Below the pieces are notes generated by a model that searched no databases, was not told the DNA's origin, and saw only the letters and a list, made by a program, of their open reading frames with translations. Made by a program: the position numbers and the translations under genes. Positions 24,443 through 36,559 of a stretch of DNA of 64,000 nt are shown one piece after another (position 1 is the first letter of the stretch; each line of letters opens with the position of its first letter). The stretch is from positions 99,760,279 through 99,824,278 of the forward strand of contig NC_039361.1 in NCBI RefSeq assembly GCF_003573695.1, in the 5' to 3' direction. This DNA is from Papaver somniferum (Eukaryota > Streptophyta > Magnoliopsida > Ranunculales > Papaveraceae).

Positions 24443-26734
24443 GGAGTAACTTTTTAATTTCATTAAGTTGAAAAGTCGGGAATCATATTACATGGCGAAT
24501 TTTAGGATGACTTTTAAAAGCAATAAAATAACCTTTTTGACACCTAAAAGTGAACCAATTTCCCATCTCTTCTTTGTTGATGATTGTCTGCTTTTTGTCA
24601 AAGCATATCTAACAGAATGTAGAAATTTATTGGACACAATAGCAATTTTCAGTAAAGCCTCAGATCAGACAATAAATTTTGAAAAATCAAGAGTTTTCAT
24701 TAGTAGAAAGGTTGAACCAAAACACCAGAGAATGATGTCTAAAATGTTAAAAATAAAACATATTAACCTTAAAGATCCTTACTTATGAGCCCCTCTATTC
24801 ATGGATAAGTCAAAGATTAAAACATTTTCTCCTATTCCTGAAAGAATGGAAACTAAATCCAAAGGTTGGAAAGGTCTAGTTCTATCTCAACCAAGTAGGT
24901 CAGTTCTAAACAGAGATTTTCTTTCCAGTATTCCATCTTACCAAATGGGGTCTTTTCTACTGCCAAAACAAATAACAAATAAAATAAACGCAATACAAAG
25001 AGACTTTTGGTGGGGGAAAGATGTTGGAGGCAAAGACTTTTATCCAAAGGTATGACCAATCTTTGTAAACCGATTCTTAAAGGAGGACTAGGTTTTAGAG
25101 ATGCTCGTAAGTTTAATCTTGCAATGTTAGCAAAAGTTGCGTGGAGATTTATCAAAGAACCTAAAGCTCTATGGGGAAAAACATTGCGTTCAAAGTATTT
25201 TAGGAATAAATCTCCTTTTATATCTAGAACCTCACCAAAGGGTTCTTGGACTTGGAACGGTATTAGGCAAGGATTAGAACTAATTCAAAAGTATTGTACA
25301 TGGAAAGTACCAATGAAAGGAGATTAATATTTGGAATGATAAATGGATTCCAGGGATGGGAGATACAATCAATAATCTACGTAATGCTAGTAATAGTCAC
25401 TTACTCTGGGTGTCTGACTTAATCAACATAAAAACTGGCTCATGGAATGTCTCTCTTCTAACATCTATGTTCCCGGCTGATATTGTAGAAAAGTTTAGTC
25501 AAATATATCTGTTTAAAGATGATGACCAAAACCTTAGAAAATATCAAATCCGTTGGACATTAACTAAATCAGGAGACTTCACAGTTAAATCTTTGTATGA
25601 TAAACTAAATGAAACTGGTGTTGACATAGTAAGCTTACTTCTGCCAGAATTTTTCTGGAGATCTCTGTAGAAACTAAATATTTCAGAGTGAATAAAGATA
25701 TTTTTATGAAAATGTTTACAAAATGCATTGCCTACTAATGTTAAAATTTATGGTAAAGTTAAAGATGTAGTGCCTTATTGTACTACGTATAAAGTAGAAT
25801 TAGAAACAACTGAACATCTTCTTTTTCATTGCCTTTATGCTAAGGAAGTTTGGAACTCATATCCTAACCCAATCTCTTTATCTTTGAATACCTCAGTACG
25901 ATCTTAGATCTCTGTAAAAATTGAATTGCTAAACCTATAATAAATATTTCTATTGAATTACTTGTAACTAAAATGTGGTTTATCTGGAAATGTGATAGAG
26001 TCTTTGAAGATAAAGCTAAATCATCTAATAGAATAGCTTTAGAAATACGAAGACACATTTATTTTTGGTCTACAGGAAAACGGAAAAATTCTAAATCTAA
26101 ACAGATACAACAGAAGAAATCTACTCCCAACTGGAAGGCTCTATGTAGAGATACTCCAAAGATCAATGTTCATGCGGCTTGTATTTCAGACTCGGTTTCA
26201 TCTAGTTTTGCTTTGATTTTGAGAAATGATGCAGGAAATAGTGAAGGAGGACGATCAGGAAAATCAGAAAGTTCAGACCCACAAGAGGCAAAGTCTACAG
26301 GAGTGATGCAAGCGGTTATTTGGGTAAAAGAGAAGCAAATTCAAAATTTTAGCATAGAAGGGGACTGTGGAAGTCTCTTTATCTATATTAATGGACACAA
26401 CTCGGATATTTCTTGGCATGCTAAAGCCTGTATCAATGAGGCGAACAGAATGGCTAAAAACTGTACCAATTTTTTGGGTTTTTATTTTGTTCGGCGACTA
26501 GGAAACCAGGTTGCGGATATCTTGGCCAAGTACGTTAGGCCTTTAAACTCTATTTTAGAATGAGAAACTTCTCCTCCCATATGTATTTTAAAACAACTTC
26601 CAGTAGATAAATCTAATCTTGGGAATGCTCATACTCCTAGATTAGATGGCTCTACTCCTATTGTAACAATGACTTGCTTTGAGACTTACCTTTGAATGAA
26701 ACACCTTATCTAAAATTTAAAAAAAAAAAAAAAA
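24443..26734 (+). mobile_element. 5'-truncated LINE (plant L1 with RNase H)
   Basis: Only the 3' part of ORF2 is present. RT motif ISHLFFVDDCLLF (24567-24605; usual FADD is FVDD) is followed by the thumb region and QRDFWWGKD. The zinc-binding zf-RVT region lies at about 25540-25870. RNase H (25973-26563) has LILRNDAGN, IEGDCGSLF and a final RRLGNQVADILAKY. Stops and frameshifts near 24786, 25054, 25326, 25668 and 25900 kill it. A 16-A tail (26719-26734) marks the 3' end, so the copy came by target-primed reverse transcription and lost its 5' half. No clear target duplication was found. Confidence 0.88.
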
Positions 26735-27127
26735 GTGCTTTTGTAGGTTAAAAGGTATGTTTCTGTTTCTCAAAGAATTAAAAGCAAAAACAAGACTTTT
26801 TTTGTTTCACTATTTTTTTTTTTTTAGTTTCAAAATTAATTTCGAAATTGGTCCCAAACTAACTTTACGATTTTTTACGATTTTTTCAAATCAATTTAGC
26901 TAAAAGCTACTTACTATGTTAATAGTATTGGTGTTTGGATACCATTTCAAAAATTACTTTTCGTCGTAATTAGGTTAAAAAACCAAAAGCTATTTTGGGT
27001 TGGGAACCAATTTTTATGAAATAAATGGTTTTACTTTCAGAGTGATTTCTGTTTCCTCTTATGATGTCAAGCTATTTTGGCTTTAAATTTGTAGAATGAA
27101 AGTTATTCGGATTTTAATAAAAAATTA
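26735..27127. other. No gene; T-rich sequence with hAT-MITE flavour
   Basis: Phrases such as AAAAGCTA, GTGTTTGGATAC and AACCAAAAGCTATTTT recur, as in some plant hAT-type MITEs. Termini could not be defined. Confidence 0.25.
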
Positions 27128-27984
27128 GTGGTAATTGAATATTTGTCTCTACTTTTGATGGACTTTACAAATATCCTTATCACAAAATAAATATGTCCTT
27201 CTTTATCTATAAGCCTATCAGGGGTCCACTAACGTTTTTTCTCCTTTCCATATTTATCCCTCCCTCTTTTAGATCGTATTAAGGTTTTATTTCTTCTTCT
27301 TTCTCTTCTTCCCTTCAACGTCTGCAACTACCATCACCACCAACTCCTCCGTCGCCGCACCAACACGTCCTCCACTATAATCAGTTGATCTATCAATATG
27401 TTTATGTTTGATTTCAACCTGTTAATTATTGTCCTTCATCTTCTTAGGTTAAAAATTGAATTTCCAGATTCATGGATCGACAGATTTGTTTTTGGTTTTC
27501 GATTTCATAATTTTGAGTTGGAGATTCAGGGAGATCTTTGCATGTTCGAATTATTAAAAGAAGATACTGATTTGGTATGTATGATTCTCAATTTTATTGC
27601 AGAGATTTAAGATTTGAGAGATAAAGAGTTTTGTGATTGAAACAAATCAAACCAAACCACTCCCACCACCACCATCTTCATCATCACCATCTCTGCAACT
27701 ATCAACACCTTCTTCGCTGCCAACTGGTTCGGGATTTTGAAGATTAATTTTCAAAATCAGATCTGACGAGATGAAGATTTGATTTAGTATTTGGTATTTT
27801 CTCAATTGGTTCAGATGGTTCGAATTGGTGTTGAAGCTTCATAGAAGACAGTGGCGATTGCTGCTATGGATTATAAATGGTGGTTGATGGTTCTGTTGGT
27901 GTTACCGCAATGAAGGAGATGAAGCTGTTGTTGTTTATGAAGCTACAAGTGATGATCAATTGGTGTTGTTTATATGTTTTTATG

Positions 27985-28455
27985 GGATCAATTATTGTTG
28001 TTGACCCAATTTTTTATGGGATCAACTACGGTTGTTGATCCATTTATGGGATCAATTTTTGTTGTTGACCCAATTTTTTATTGGATCAACTACGGTTGTT
28101 GATCCATTTATTGGATCAACTCTTGTTGTTGACCCAATTTTTTATTGGATCAACTATTGTTGTTGATCCTTTCAACTCCTATTGTTGACAATATTTCCTT
28201 GGATAAGTATAATCATGCTTGCTTTAAATCATTTAAATTTCTTCCAATGTTGAACTTGTGGTGCAATGGTAGCATGACTGACTCCATGACAGATGATGCG
28301 TGTTCGATTCACGCCAAGTTCACTCCATTTACATGGATCAACTTCTACTGCTGTCCCTTTTTCTTGGATCAACTACCATTGTTGATCCTCTAAATTGGAT
28401 CAACTTCTACTTTTGGTTCTATTTTTATTTGGATCAACTACTGTTGTTGATACAA
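27985..28455. repeat. Palindromic minisatellite GGATCAAC...GTTGATCC
   Basis: About ten units of 30-34 bp start with GGATCAA (near 27988, 28020, 28049, 28083, 28113, 28147, 28336, 28366, 28398, 28431). Units alternate between one ending GTTGTTGATCC, which pairs with its own start, and one ending GTTGTTGACCC. The array is interrupted at 28170-28335 by unique sequence holding the tRNA-like element. Confidence 0.85.
28252..28322 (+). tRNA. tRNA-Trp(CCA)-like sequence, probably a pseudogene
   Basis: It folds as a 71-nt cloverleaf. Acceptor GAACTTG (28252-28258) pairs fully with CAAGTTC (28315-28321), discriminator A. D-arm GTGC/GCAT has loop AATGGTA. The anticodon loop CTCCATG (CCA at 28284-28286) sits on a stem with only 3 of 5 pairs. 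The T-arm GCGTG/CACGC with loop TTCGATT is perfect. The body matches plant tRNA-Trp from memory, but the acceptor differs on both sides and still pairs. The weak anticodon stem argues against a working tRNA. A SINE head is another possibility. Confidence 0.6.
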
Positions 28456-28469
28456 AAATATCTGTATTA

Positions 28470-28700
28470 GTGAGGGTGGCGGCGGCGACGGTGGCAGCAG
28501 TGGTGGCGGCGGCGACGGTGGCAGCAGTGGTGGCGGCGGCGGACTAATGGTGGTGGAGGACTGGTGGTGTAATGGTGGTGGTGAAGGAGTGGTGGTATAA
28601 TATTAGTGGTGGTGGCGGTTGGACGGTGGTGGTTGTTGAACGGTGGTGGTGGAATGGTAGTTGAATGTTGGTGGTGGTGGTGCTAGTGGTGGTGGTGAAG
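28470..28700 (+). repeat. GGT/GGC-rich tandem repeat
   Basis: Two copies of a 27-bp GGCGGCGACGGTGGCAGCAG-type unit are followed by degenerate GGTGGT runs. It could be read as poly-Gly in one frame, but no open gene surrounds it. Confidence 0.75.
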
Positions 28701-28874
28701 TAGTAGAGGAATAAATTTGTTGCATTTTGAAATTAAAAAAAAAATATTATATGGGTGAGGATATTAAAGTAATGTAATTTTAAATTGAGGTTATTAAAAA
28801 ATAGGGACATATTTATTGTTGTTTAAAGATATATTTATTAGGTGTCAAAAATAGGGGCATATAAATAATATAAC

Positions 28875-30608
28875 AAAAATTTATCTCATAACAAGTACGT
28901 GTACGTTCTTTTTCTTAAAATCTTTTTGTCGCTGCTAGTTTTTTTCCTTCTAATTAATGTTGTGGTGGGGATAATATATGATTACACACGCACATATACA
29001 AGTATGCACTGTGGGTCAAGCGTGACAAAACATTTGAATATCTCAAATAAATTATGTTTGTTCGCTCACCAGGTGATTGTGATTTTTGTGCCTTTATAAA
29101 CTCCGATTTATATTTATAAAAAAAATAAAAAAATTAATTAGCTCCACTTGGTAGTTAATTGTATGAACCAGTGCTAGGCAATTTCATCAAGGTAATGACT
29201 AAGACGCGATTAAGCAGATAACAAAGGACACCATTTGTTACTCCCTGTTAAGGACTGCATCCCCCATAAAAGAAAATATTTTCTTCCAATTCGTGCATAG
29301 TTTTCTAATAGAAATTCTCCACGAATAGTCCTAAAAAATGATTTTTTTCGTTTGAGACGAAAAGGAGTTGCACCACCCAATATGTACGTACCTTCAGAAA
29401 AATAAAAAAAACTAATATCCACGTGGTCAATGGGTTTGTGTAATTTTAATATCTGATTACATTTTGTAACTGGTGTTTGTCGACGTACTTTCTGTAGTGT
29501 TACTGAACAACTGTAGGGTTTCGGCAGAGAAGTCGATTTGATTATTAAGAATGCGTATGAGGTTAGTTAACTAGGATTCCTTCACGAGTACGAAAATGTT
29601 TGATTCCAGCCAGGATTTTGACTTTTGAGCGTGTGAGACCCACATTATATCACATGCCCTCACCAGTTACACCAACCTCTTTGCGTCTATAATTAAACAG
29701 ATTGGGTTTGATCATTAGGTGCACCTTTGGTTCACCCACCTGGGAAAGGTAGAGAAATGGGATGCAATCGTAAAGAAAGAGTGTGACGGACTACACTCAG
29801 TCGGAAGTACACAAGTGTCCAAATCTAAACATCTTGTTAGATTTTTGTTAGAGAGGAGTAAAAATGGATCCCAGGAGTATGAGAATCATACTTGACTCGT
29901 TAATTAAGACCGATTCAATATATTTTTTTTTGACCCGGACAAATATATCCCTACTAAATATAACTATTGACCACAAAATTCCCAAATATCGTAGACAATT
30001 TCACCGTTACTAAATAATGAATATATCCATTATCATCTATCATCTTCCCATGAAATAGTTGTTAATTCAATTTTTACTGGAAACTTTGTTAATTCTTCTA
30101 AGATTTAGTTTCATATGTATATCATGGTTTAAACTCCATGATCATGATCTTGTACTTGTAGAGTACTTTGCACCTTCCTATTTTATGCGATATGCAGATG
30201 TATTTCCTCAAACTTCCTCATCCATGATGGGGAAAAAAACAAGGATTATTAGCTTATATCCATTGTTATGGGTTTGCTTATGATACCTTCACAAGGAATT
30301 AAGTGTGATTTTTTTGTTTAGGGTTTAATTATCCAAGTATTTTGTGTTTAACCTTGGAATCAATTCATGGTGGGGAGACATTACAGGCCCTCCTCTGCTA
30401 GTGAAGTTATGCCTGACCTAAATGTAAAGGTAATGGGACAAAAACACGCCATGTTATCCTGTTTTGTTTTGCTTTTCTAAGTAATTAGAATCGCATAGTA
30501 ATTTGGATATTGGGAGAAAATAGTTATCCCATGGTTTTTTGCAGTTAGGAGAGCACTTGGAGGATTGTTGATGGTGGTGGTGCAGTTTGCAATTGGGTGT
30601 AAGCTGTT
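28875..30608. other. No gene recognised
   Basis: Short open frames on both strands lack motifs. A block at 30370-30432 has exon-like composition, ends in AAAG followed by GTAATG, and a TTTTTGCAG acceptor-like site occurs at 30537-30545. This may be a relic exon pair, unidentified. Confidence 0.4.
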
Positions 30609-31000
30609 GTGGTTGTGGGCGTATTTAGTAGGGTAAAATTGTCAGGATTAGAAAAATACAGTGAATTGGTCCTAGTTGGCGAGTCAAATACGATTCTCGC
30701 ACACCTCAGATCCATTTTTGCTCTCCCTTTAACAAAAATGATCTTGTTAACCTATCATATTTCTCGTAAACATGCATTAATACATTTGAAATTGCAAAAC
30801 TCTAAAACAATGATGAAATCAACAGAGATATCAAGATCCCATGGAAAGCAGAAAGCACCATCGAGGAGACGGTAGATATTCTAAAAACACTTCCTCAATG
30901 GCTGATCCAATATATTAACAAAAAACATAACTCTGCTGCAAATTCAATGGCGAAGGAGGCGAACATCCAAAACCTCCAACATATGTCAACTCATTTTAAT
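30609..31000 (+). pseudogene. LINE RNase H C-terminal fragment
   Basis: One frame gives ELVLVGESNTILAHLRS, matching the usual LVGDS/ESD-xxxV motif of plant LINE RNase H. After a frameshift near 30790 another frame gives IKKHNSAANSMAKEA-like sequence (INKKHNSAANSMAKEA), the usual HxxN-x2-AD-x2-AK end, with Asp of AD now Asn. No RT lies upstream. The following 31001-31352 holds no recognised gene. Confidence 0.6.
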
Positions 31001-31352
31001 CAAACAGTACAAAAGGATAATATCTTATGTAAAAATTTCAATAAGCAAGAAATTGCTAATTTTCTGTACTATGTTTATTAATATATTTATTTTTCCCATA
31101 AAAAGAAGAAGATGAAATCAGGGAAAATGATACAAAACTTAGACGGTTGCTTTTATTCTTTTGGAAGCATGTATATATATTAAATAAAAGGAACTAGATT
31201 GTTATTACTCGTGGTAATGTGATTTTCATAGAGTCATTTAGAAGAACCTGGTAAAGAAAAATGCCTGATCCCATATTGTGGTTGAGTAATTTCCTGCTTG
31301 GCTGATGTCCGTTTCATAGCTTGATAGACCGTCTGTTGTTTGGTTTCCTTCT

Positions 31353-32562
31353 TTATAATCGTGTTGAGTAGTGTAAAAACGAGTTTGTCGTATTTTTTGT
31401 TAAATTTTTGTAATTATTTGTGAAAATATACCAAGGATCTTCCGTTCGGGCCTTTATGAGGCGCATGAGATTCTCTAAGTCCATACCAAATAACACTTTA
31501 GTCCATTGTCTTTTTGTTGCCGTTCTGGTCCCCATCATGGTTGCACATGTCTCTGTCGTTAGCGCGGTAGTTAATCTTAGAGGTTGTGCAAGAGGCATCA
31601 TAATTTGCACGTTTGAATCTCTGCAAATGAACCTTGCTCCCGCCATACCTGTATGACCCCTAGCAGCCCCATCCGTGTTGATTTTTATCCAATCTGGTTC
31701 TGGACTGGACCATCCTATTGGTATGGTAGTCATTGTACTGATGATGCTTGTTGCAATCCTGGAAGGTGGTTTCCCATGGAAAACTGGTAGGAATATCTTT
31801 TTTCCCATTCAAATTCTTGTTGTTGTGTTAAAGATCTCGACAATATGTCTTCAGGATGAGACTGGGTTTGTCTGAAAACGAGTTTTTTTATGGTCATCCA
31901 AATCATCCATGGAAGATAACAAAAAATTGTGATAGAAGAGATAAAGGTGGGTCCTTGCAGTTTTTGCGATATGGTTGTTTAAAAATTTAAGGTAATTGGT
32001 TGGTTGTTATCGCAGAATTGGATTGTTGATATGTGGTTGGAAAGGTTGGTCCAGCAAGCTATTTTCATCGAGCAGTGAATAAGCATTTGTTCAGGTGATT
32101 CTGGTTCAACGTTCCACCAGGGGGTTGAAGCTTAGGTTGATGTGGTGTAAAATAGAAAAGGTTGGTAGTCCTTCGTTGATAGATTTCCGCAACAAAAGCT
32201 GAATTTTTGGTGGATATGGCAGAGTCCACAGAATTTTGGTGGTTGGGAGGGGGTTTAAGTTTGAGTGGTTATCTTGTTGGATTAAACAATTGTATCCGGA
32301 GGCAGTAGTGTATTTTCCTGATTTTGAATGTGGACAGATGATTTTATTCGGCGGGCAGTCAAGGAGAAGGTGAATATTTATAATATGTTGGATCGCATTA
32401 GATTGTAGGTTGTTTAGCCGATCATTTTTCTAGTTATGAGAAAGATGGCACTGATATCGGCTACAGTTTGAATAGAGTAACATTGGGTATGATCAAAGTT
32501 TTGGAAAAAGTGTGTCTAAAATCGTTTCTTATGCGGTGAAATACATGTTGTTTCAGAGAATG
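31353..32562 (-). pseudogene. LINE fragment: zinc-binding region plus RNase H
   Basis: From right to left, the zf-RVT region reads LWTLPYPPKIQLLL, then LPT, then MLIHCSMKIACW (about 32210-32040). The RNase H start is PDWIKINTDGAARGHTGMAG (about 31700-31640), with catalytic Asp in NTDGA intact. Acidic residues further on lie in LTTETCA. Several frame breaks occur. It is cut on its 5' side by the Copia C LTR at 32563. LINE ORF2 copies RNA into DNA at a nick; this piece has no RT. Confidence 0.72.
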
Positions 32563-34873
32563 TGAAAACGTGGGGGTACAAAATACACCACCAACTTTTT
32601 TTTAGACAACTTGTATGGACTAAACTCGAATAAACTTCCGAGAGTTCAACTTAATGAATCTCAATCCAGGAATTATATGAAAAGCTTGTATCTCTTTCTC
32701 TCACAATTAGAATGTTTACAGAACCAAGTCCGTGAACCTAATTATGTGTAAGAGTACTTGGACGATTCCAAAGATCAATATCCAAGAATCAATCAAGTCG
32801 TATCCAACAAACAAGGATGGATATATCCATTTTGATTGATTTACGTACAACCTGTGATATTTCAATTATAAAGATAAACAATATAATGCGGAAAAGAAAT
32901 AACACAGACACAGAAATTTTGTTAATGGGGAAACTGCAAATGCAAAAAAACCTCGGGACCTAGTTCAGACTTGAACATCAAACTGTATTAAGCCGTTACA
33001 GACACTAGCCTACTATTAGAACTTCGAACCGGAATGTAGTTGAGACTAAATTAAACTGTCACGACAATTCAGTTATGGTCCGCTTATGATGCCTCTTGAA
33101 CTCCAGAAAGACTCCGCACAATTGATTCGCTTAGCTGGCATCCTTTACAGCCTAAGAGTTGCTTCAACTTAATTGAAGACTTTAAACCAAACTACCTCCC
33201 ACAGATAAGCCTATATATGATTTCCATTCTGATCAAAGATCACAGTGAGGTAGAAAATCGATAGCAATAGACAAAGTCTAACTAACCTCAAAATCTGGTC
33301 TTATGACTCCTGAATAACAACCTAGATTATTATTCACCTCGCAAGTCGAAACTTGTGGAATCACAAAGACTGAGACAAAGATACTTTGTGATTTCTATCT
33401 ATCTTGTTTGAGTGAGAAATTCAACAATCAAAACAATATCATGATGCACAAACTATCAAGATAAAGATATTTGGACCTGGCTTCACGAATCCTTAGGTGA
33501 AGTATTTTTAGTCACTGAACTCTATAAGGGTTTTAAGGAGAGTTGACTCTAGTTTATAAATAGGACACACAAGAATAGTGTCATGGATTCAAAGATCCCA
33601 GTTGTTTGAGGTTCTCTTTATATAGCCTTTCAAGATCAAGGTTACTTTAGGTTTAAGCTAAGATAGCTTTGGAACCAAGCAATCAATAATCACAGTTAGA
33701 TGAAAAACTTGACTTGAAATTAACACAGCAGAATATACACTCTGGTTAGGATGAACCATAACCTAACCGCGTACAAAGACTCGTTCATGTACGCTTAACC
33801 AATACTATCCAATTTAACAATAAGCTTTATCATTTTTACATAACAATTTAAGACTTTTCCTGAATCACACATATGATAAAAAACTTATAGATGGTGTTTT
33901 AGAAAGTTATTCAAATGCCGATTATCTCATAGAAATAATTTTATTGCATCTGAAAATATTCGACAGGGTAAGTACGTGTACCGGGTGCGTGTACTATACA
34001 TGTTCATAAATATTCTTGTCATAGTATGTATACCAGGTATGTGTACCCTTAAGACAAAAACGAATTCAGGAACTCACAGATCTTTTACGGTATGCGTACT
34101 GGGTATGCTACCTTATTTGGTTTTGAAAATAACATTTCTGGTTTGCATACTAGGTATGCATGCCTTTCCTGGTTCACGAGTTCACATACGTTTTATGGTA
34201 TGGATACCGGGTATGAGTACCAAAAAGTCACTGCTGAATTATATACGCTAGTACGTGTACTGGTACATGTACTGCGGCTCCGTACCTATAACAGTTCTCC
34301 CAGTATGTGAACTGGTATGCATATTGTCTTGTATCCAGATTTACAGTAGTTCTATATCTCTCTAATAATCAATATGAAACATTCCTGAATAACATCAATG
34401 ACACATATTACTGTTCCAGGATATTTTCAAATGATCAAATCTTGAGTCGTAATTAGGTCATAAGAAATAAATTTTGATTCACCAAATTCATCAAGTATGA
34501 ACAAATGTTCTTAAGCTAGCATATTTCGAGAATGATATTCAAGATAAACTTGACTCGAAATTTCCGTTATGCATATACTGTCTAATTTAGTCATGCGACA
34601 ATGTCTCATAGATAGAAAGGTAAAAACTTGAGATATATAGGTGGTTCAGTCTTCACTTACCTTTATTAAATAAGTTCTCCAAATCTCTTATTGATCTTTG
34701 CCTTTCAAACGGTATAACACAGTGATATCCATATCTCAACTACACACTTTTTTTTATCCTAATCCGAGATTAACTAAATGTAGACTAGAAATCAAGATAT
34801 AGTTTAGACAACTAAATTTGACAACAAGCTTGAGATAACAACACTTGTGAGTTCGACCGATCAATGCTCTAAA
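32563..34873 (-). repeat. 3' LTR of Copia C
   Basis: On the minus strand it starts near TTTTAGAGCATTG (TG decayed) and ends CCCCCACGTTTTCA at 32563, 2311 bp. The segment 32880-32960 matches U5 of A and B. U3 (33965-34325) holds palindrome-like repeats built on GGTATGYGTACC. Confidence 0.82.
33617..33625 (-). promoter_or_regulatory. TATA box of the Copia C LTR
   Basis: On the minus strand TATATAAAG, in the same relative place as in Copia A. Confidence 0.5.
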
Positions 34874-36136
34874 AATCTCCCCCGTTTTCAAGTTTAGTGA
34901 CAAAACTACCGATACATATGGATTAAAAAATAAAGCTTCAAAACTCCAGAATCCACCATGCTTGATTTCCTTGGTTCTTCAATTCCTATAATTCTTTGTT
35001 AGTTCAAGTTGCAATGACTCTGAATGTGTTCAACTCAGCTTCGTTGTTATTGAAGATCCGTAGCCATAGCAAATTTGAAAAGAGATTTTCAATCGTCGCT
35101 ATATAGAAACGTAGTATTATTATGTTTTCCAAAGTTCAATTATATCACAACTTCGAAGTAATACTACGGTGATATGTTTCTCCCCCTTAATCAATACTTA
35201 CATCTGTTGCATAAAAGGTGAAACCTATATATATTATATATTGATTCACTCACTCTTACATAATGATCTGTACACCGTATGTATGTAGTGTGAACTACTA
35301 ATTAATTCTCCCTCTTTTTGTTAATAAAAATTGGCAAAGCTACAAAAACTATGGGATCGTAACGAATTCAATCAAAAGATACTTCAAGACTTAAATGAAT
35401 TACATATCAACTTTTATTTAGATGATATCACATAGTATAAAATACTTAGCGCTCATCTAGGAGATTTAAGATTCAAGCATCCACTGTAAATTCCACAGCC
35501 ACACACCCCACAAATATATAGTTGTTAAGCACAAGTTCATTTAAAAACTCTCCCCCATTTGATGTCATTCCTAAGAGAACAACATGAGTGATCTTACTTT
35601 AATGGAAAATAAGGATTTTGTCGGACATTAACAAATCACATGGATTTGTATCCCGAACATCGACATAAATTAATCTCAACGCCAGTTACGAACAAAGAGA
35701 TAATTTTAATCGGTATGACTCAACATAAGAAAATATTACAGACTGAATAATGCAGTAATTTCACAAAAGTGTGATCATGAGTAGATCAATACTGCGAAAA
35801 TTTCTCACAAAGATTGTTTTATTTTTCAGTTTATAAAACTCAATAGATTAACTTCTGAGCATATATGAGATATTAGTTCAATTTATAAAAAGTAAAAGAC
35901 ACATGTATCTCATAAGACTTTGCAATATATTAAACCAATATTGATTACATACTGCATGTTCATCTTCCAAAAACTATAAAATTTAAATAAATAAATATAA
36001 AAACATGCAAGATGAAAATCATTGGAAATAGCATGTGTACTCACAATTTGCTATAGCAAACTCCAGTTATCCTTTTTGAATGCTATAATAAGTTCTCATA
36101 AGAAGTTTCCTAGTAATAAATGAAAAACAAAATAAG
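34874..36136 (-). other. Copia C 3' non-coding region with polypurine tracts
   Basis: Minus-strand tracts CGGGGGAGATT next to the LTR (34873-34884), AAGGGGGAG (about 35181-35190) and GGGGGAGAG (about 35549-35557) correspond to the repeated tracts of Copia A. No gene is seen. Confidence 0.7.
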
Positions 36137-36559
36137 CTAGATTTTTCCAAACTCTTCATTGGTATTGAGACCTTTGAATTTGTCACCAACTATATCCACG
36201 AGCTTTTCAGAGACAATATCCTCATTAAGAAGATCGCGAACATGTGATTTCATGAAAACAAGGTCAGCAAAAACCTTTTTCAACTTAGTTCATAACATGT
36301 CTAGACCTTTTAGTGTTTCAACAAGTTCCAGCTTTGTTTCCTCAAATTATTTAAGAAGATTACAAACAACATTAGCATAAATCATCTCTTCACGCTCAAC
36401 ATCTTGATGATCATAGGCGAAATAACAATTCACACCAGGAAGATCTTCAGATGATTCAATCTCTTCGTCATCAACTAGAGTTTTCTTATTTCAGCTTGTT
36501 TCAATACTGCCGCGAATAGATTTTTCCGTGCTTTCAAGAATTTGTGACATATAAGACAT
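36137..36559 (-). pseudogene. Unidentified ORF between pol and 3' LTR of Copia C
   Basis: A 140-codon minus-strand frame starts MSYMSQILESTEKS and ends at TAG (36137-36139). Three in-frame stops interrupt it and there is no frameshift. The N-terminal half is acidic (DDEEIESSEDLPG); the C-terminal half is helical, with LELVETLKGLDML and KLKKVFADLVFMKSHVRDLL. No transmembrane segment or signal peptide is visible, so it does not look like the env-like ORF known from some Sireviruses. No counterpart was seen in Copia A. Confidence 0.5.

Larger units (their letters stand above)
27128..28874. mobile_element. Candidate MULE-type non-autonomous element
   Basis: The left end (27128-27200) and the inverted right end (28874-28803) align over about 70 bp, sharing TTTGTCTCTACTTTTGA-like and AATAAATATGTCC sequences. 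Flanks AAAAAATTA and AAAAATTTA agree at 8 of 9 positions, the length MULEs duplicate, but they are low-complexity. The interior holds exon-like CT-rich sequence (27280-27640), a palindromic minisatellite, a tRNA-like segment and a GGT-rich repeat. No transposase is present. Confidence 0.5.
32563..36559 (-). mobile_element. Copia retrotransposon C, 3' end only
   Basis: Read on the minus strand: an accessory ORF relic (36559-36137), 3' non-coding region with polypurine tracts, then the 3' LTR (34873-32563). Non-coding parts match Copia A. Pol was not found; gag-like sequence on the same strand at 46950-47460 may be the remainder, separated by later insertions. Confidence 0.78.

Noticed and set aside
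29237..29270. TACTCCCTGTTAAGG as a MITE terminus
   Set aside because: No inverted partner or TA-flanked second end was found nearby.
30059..30283. 74-codon plus frame
   Set aside because: No motif, AT-rich, no supporting splice or promoter signals.
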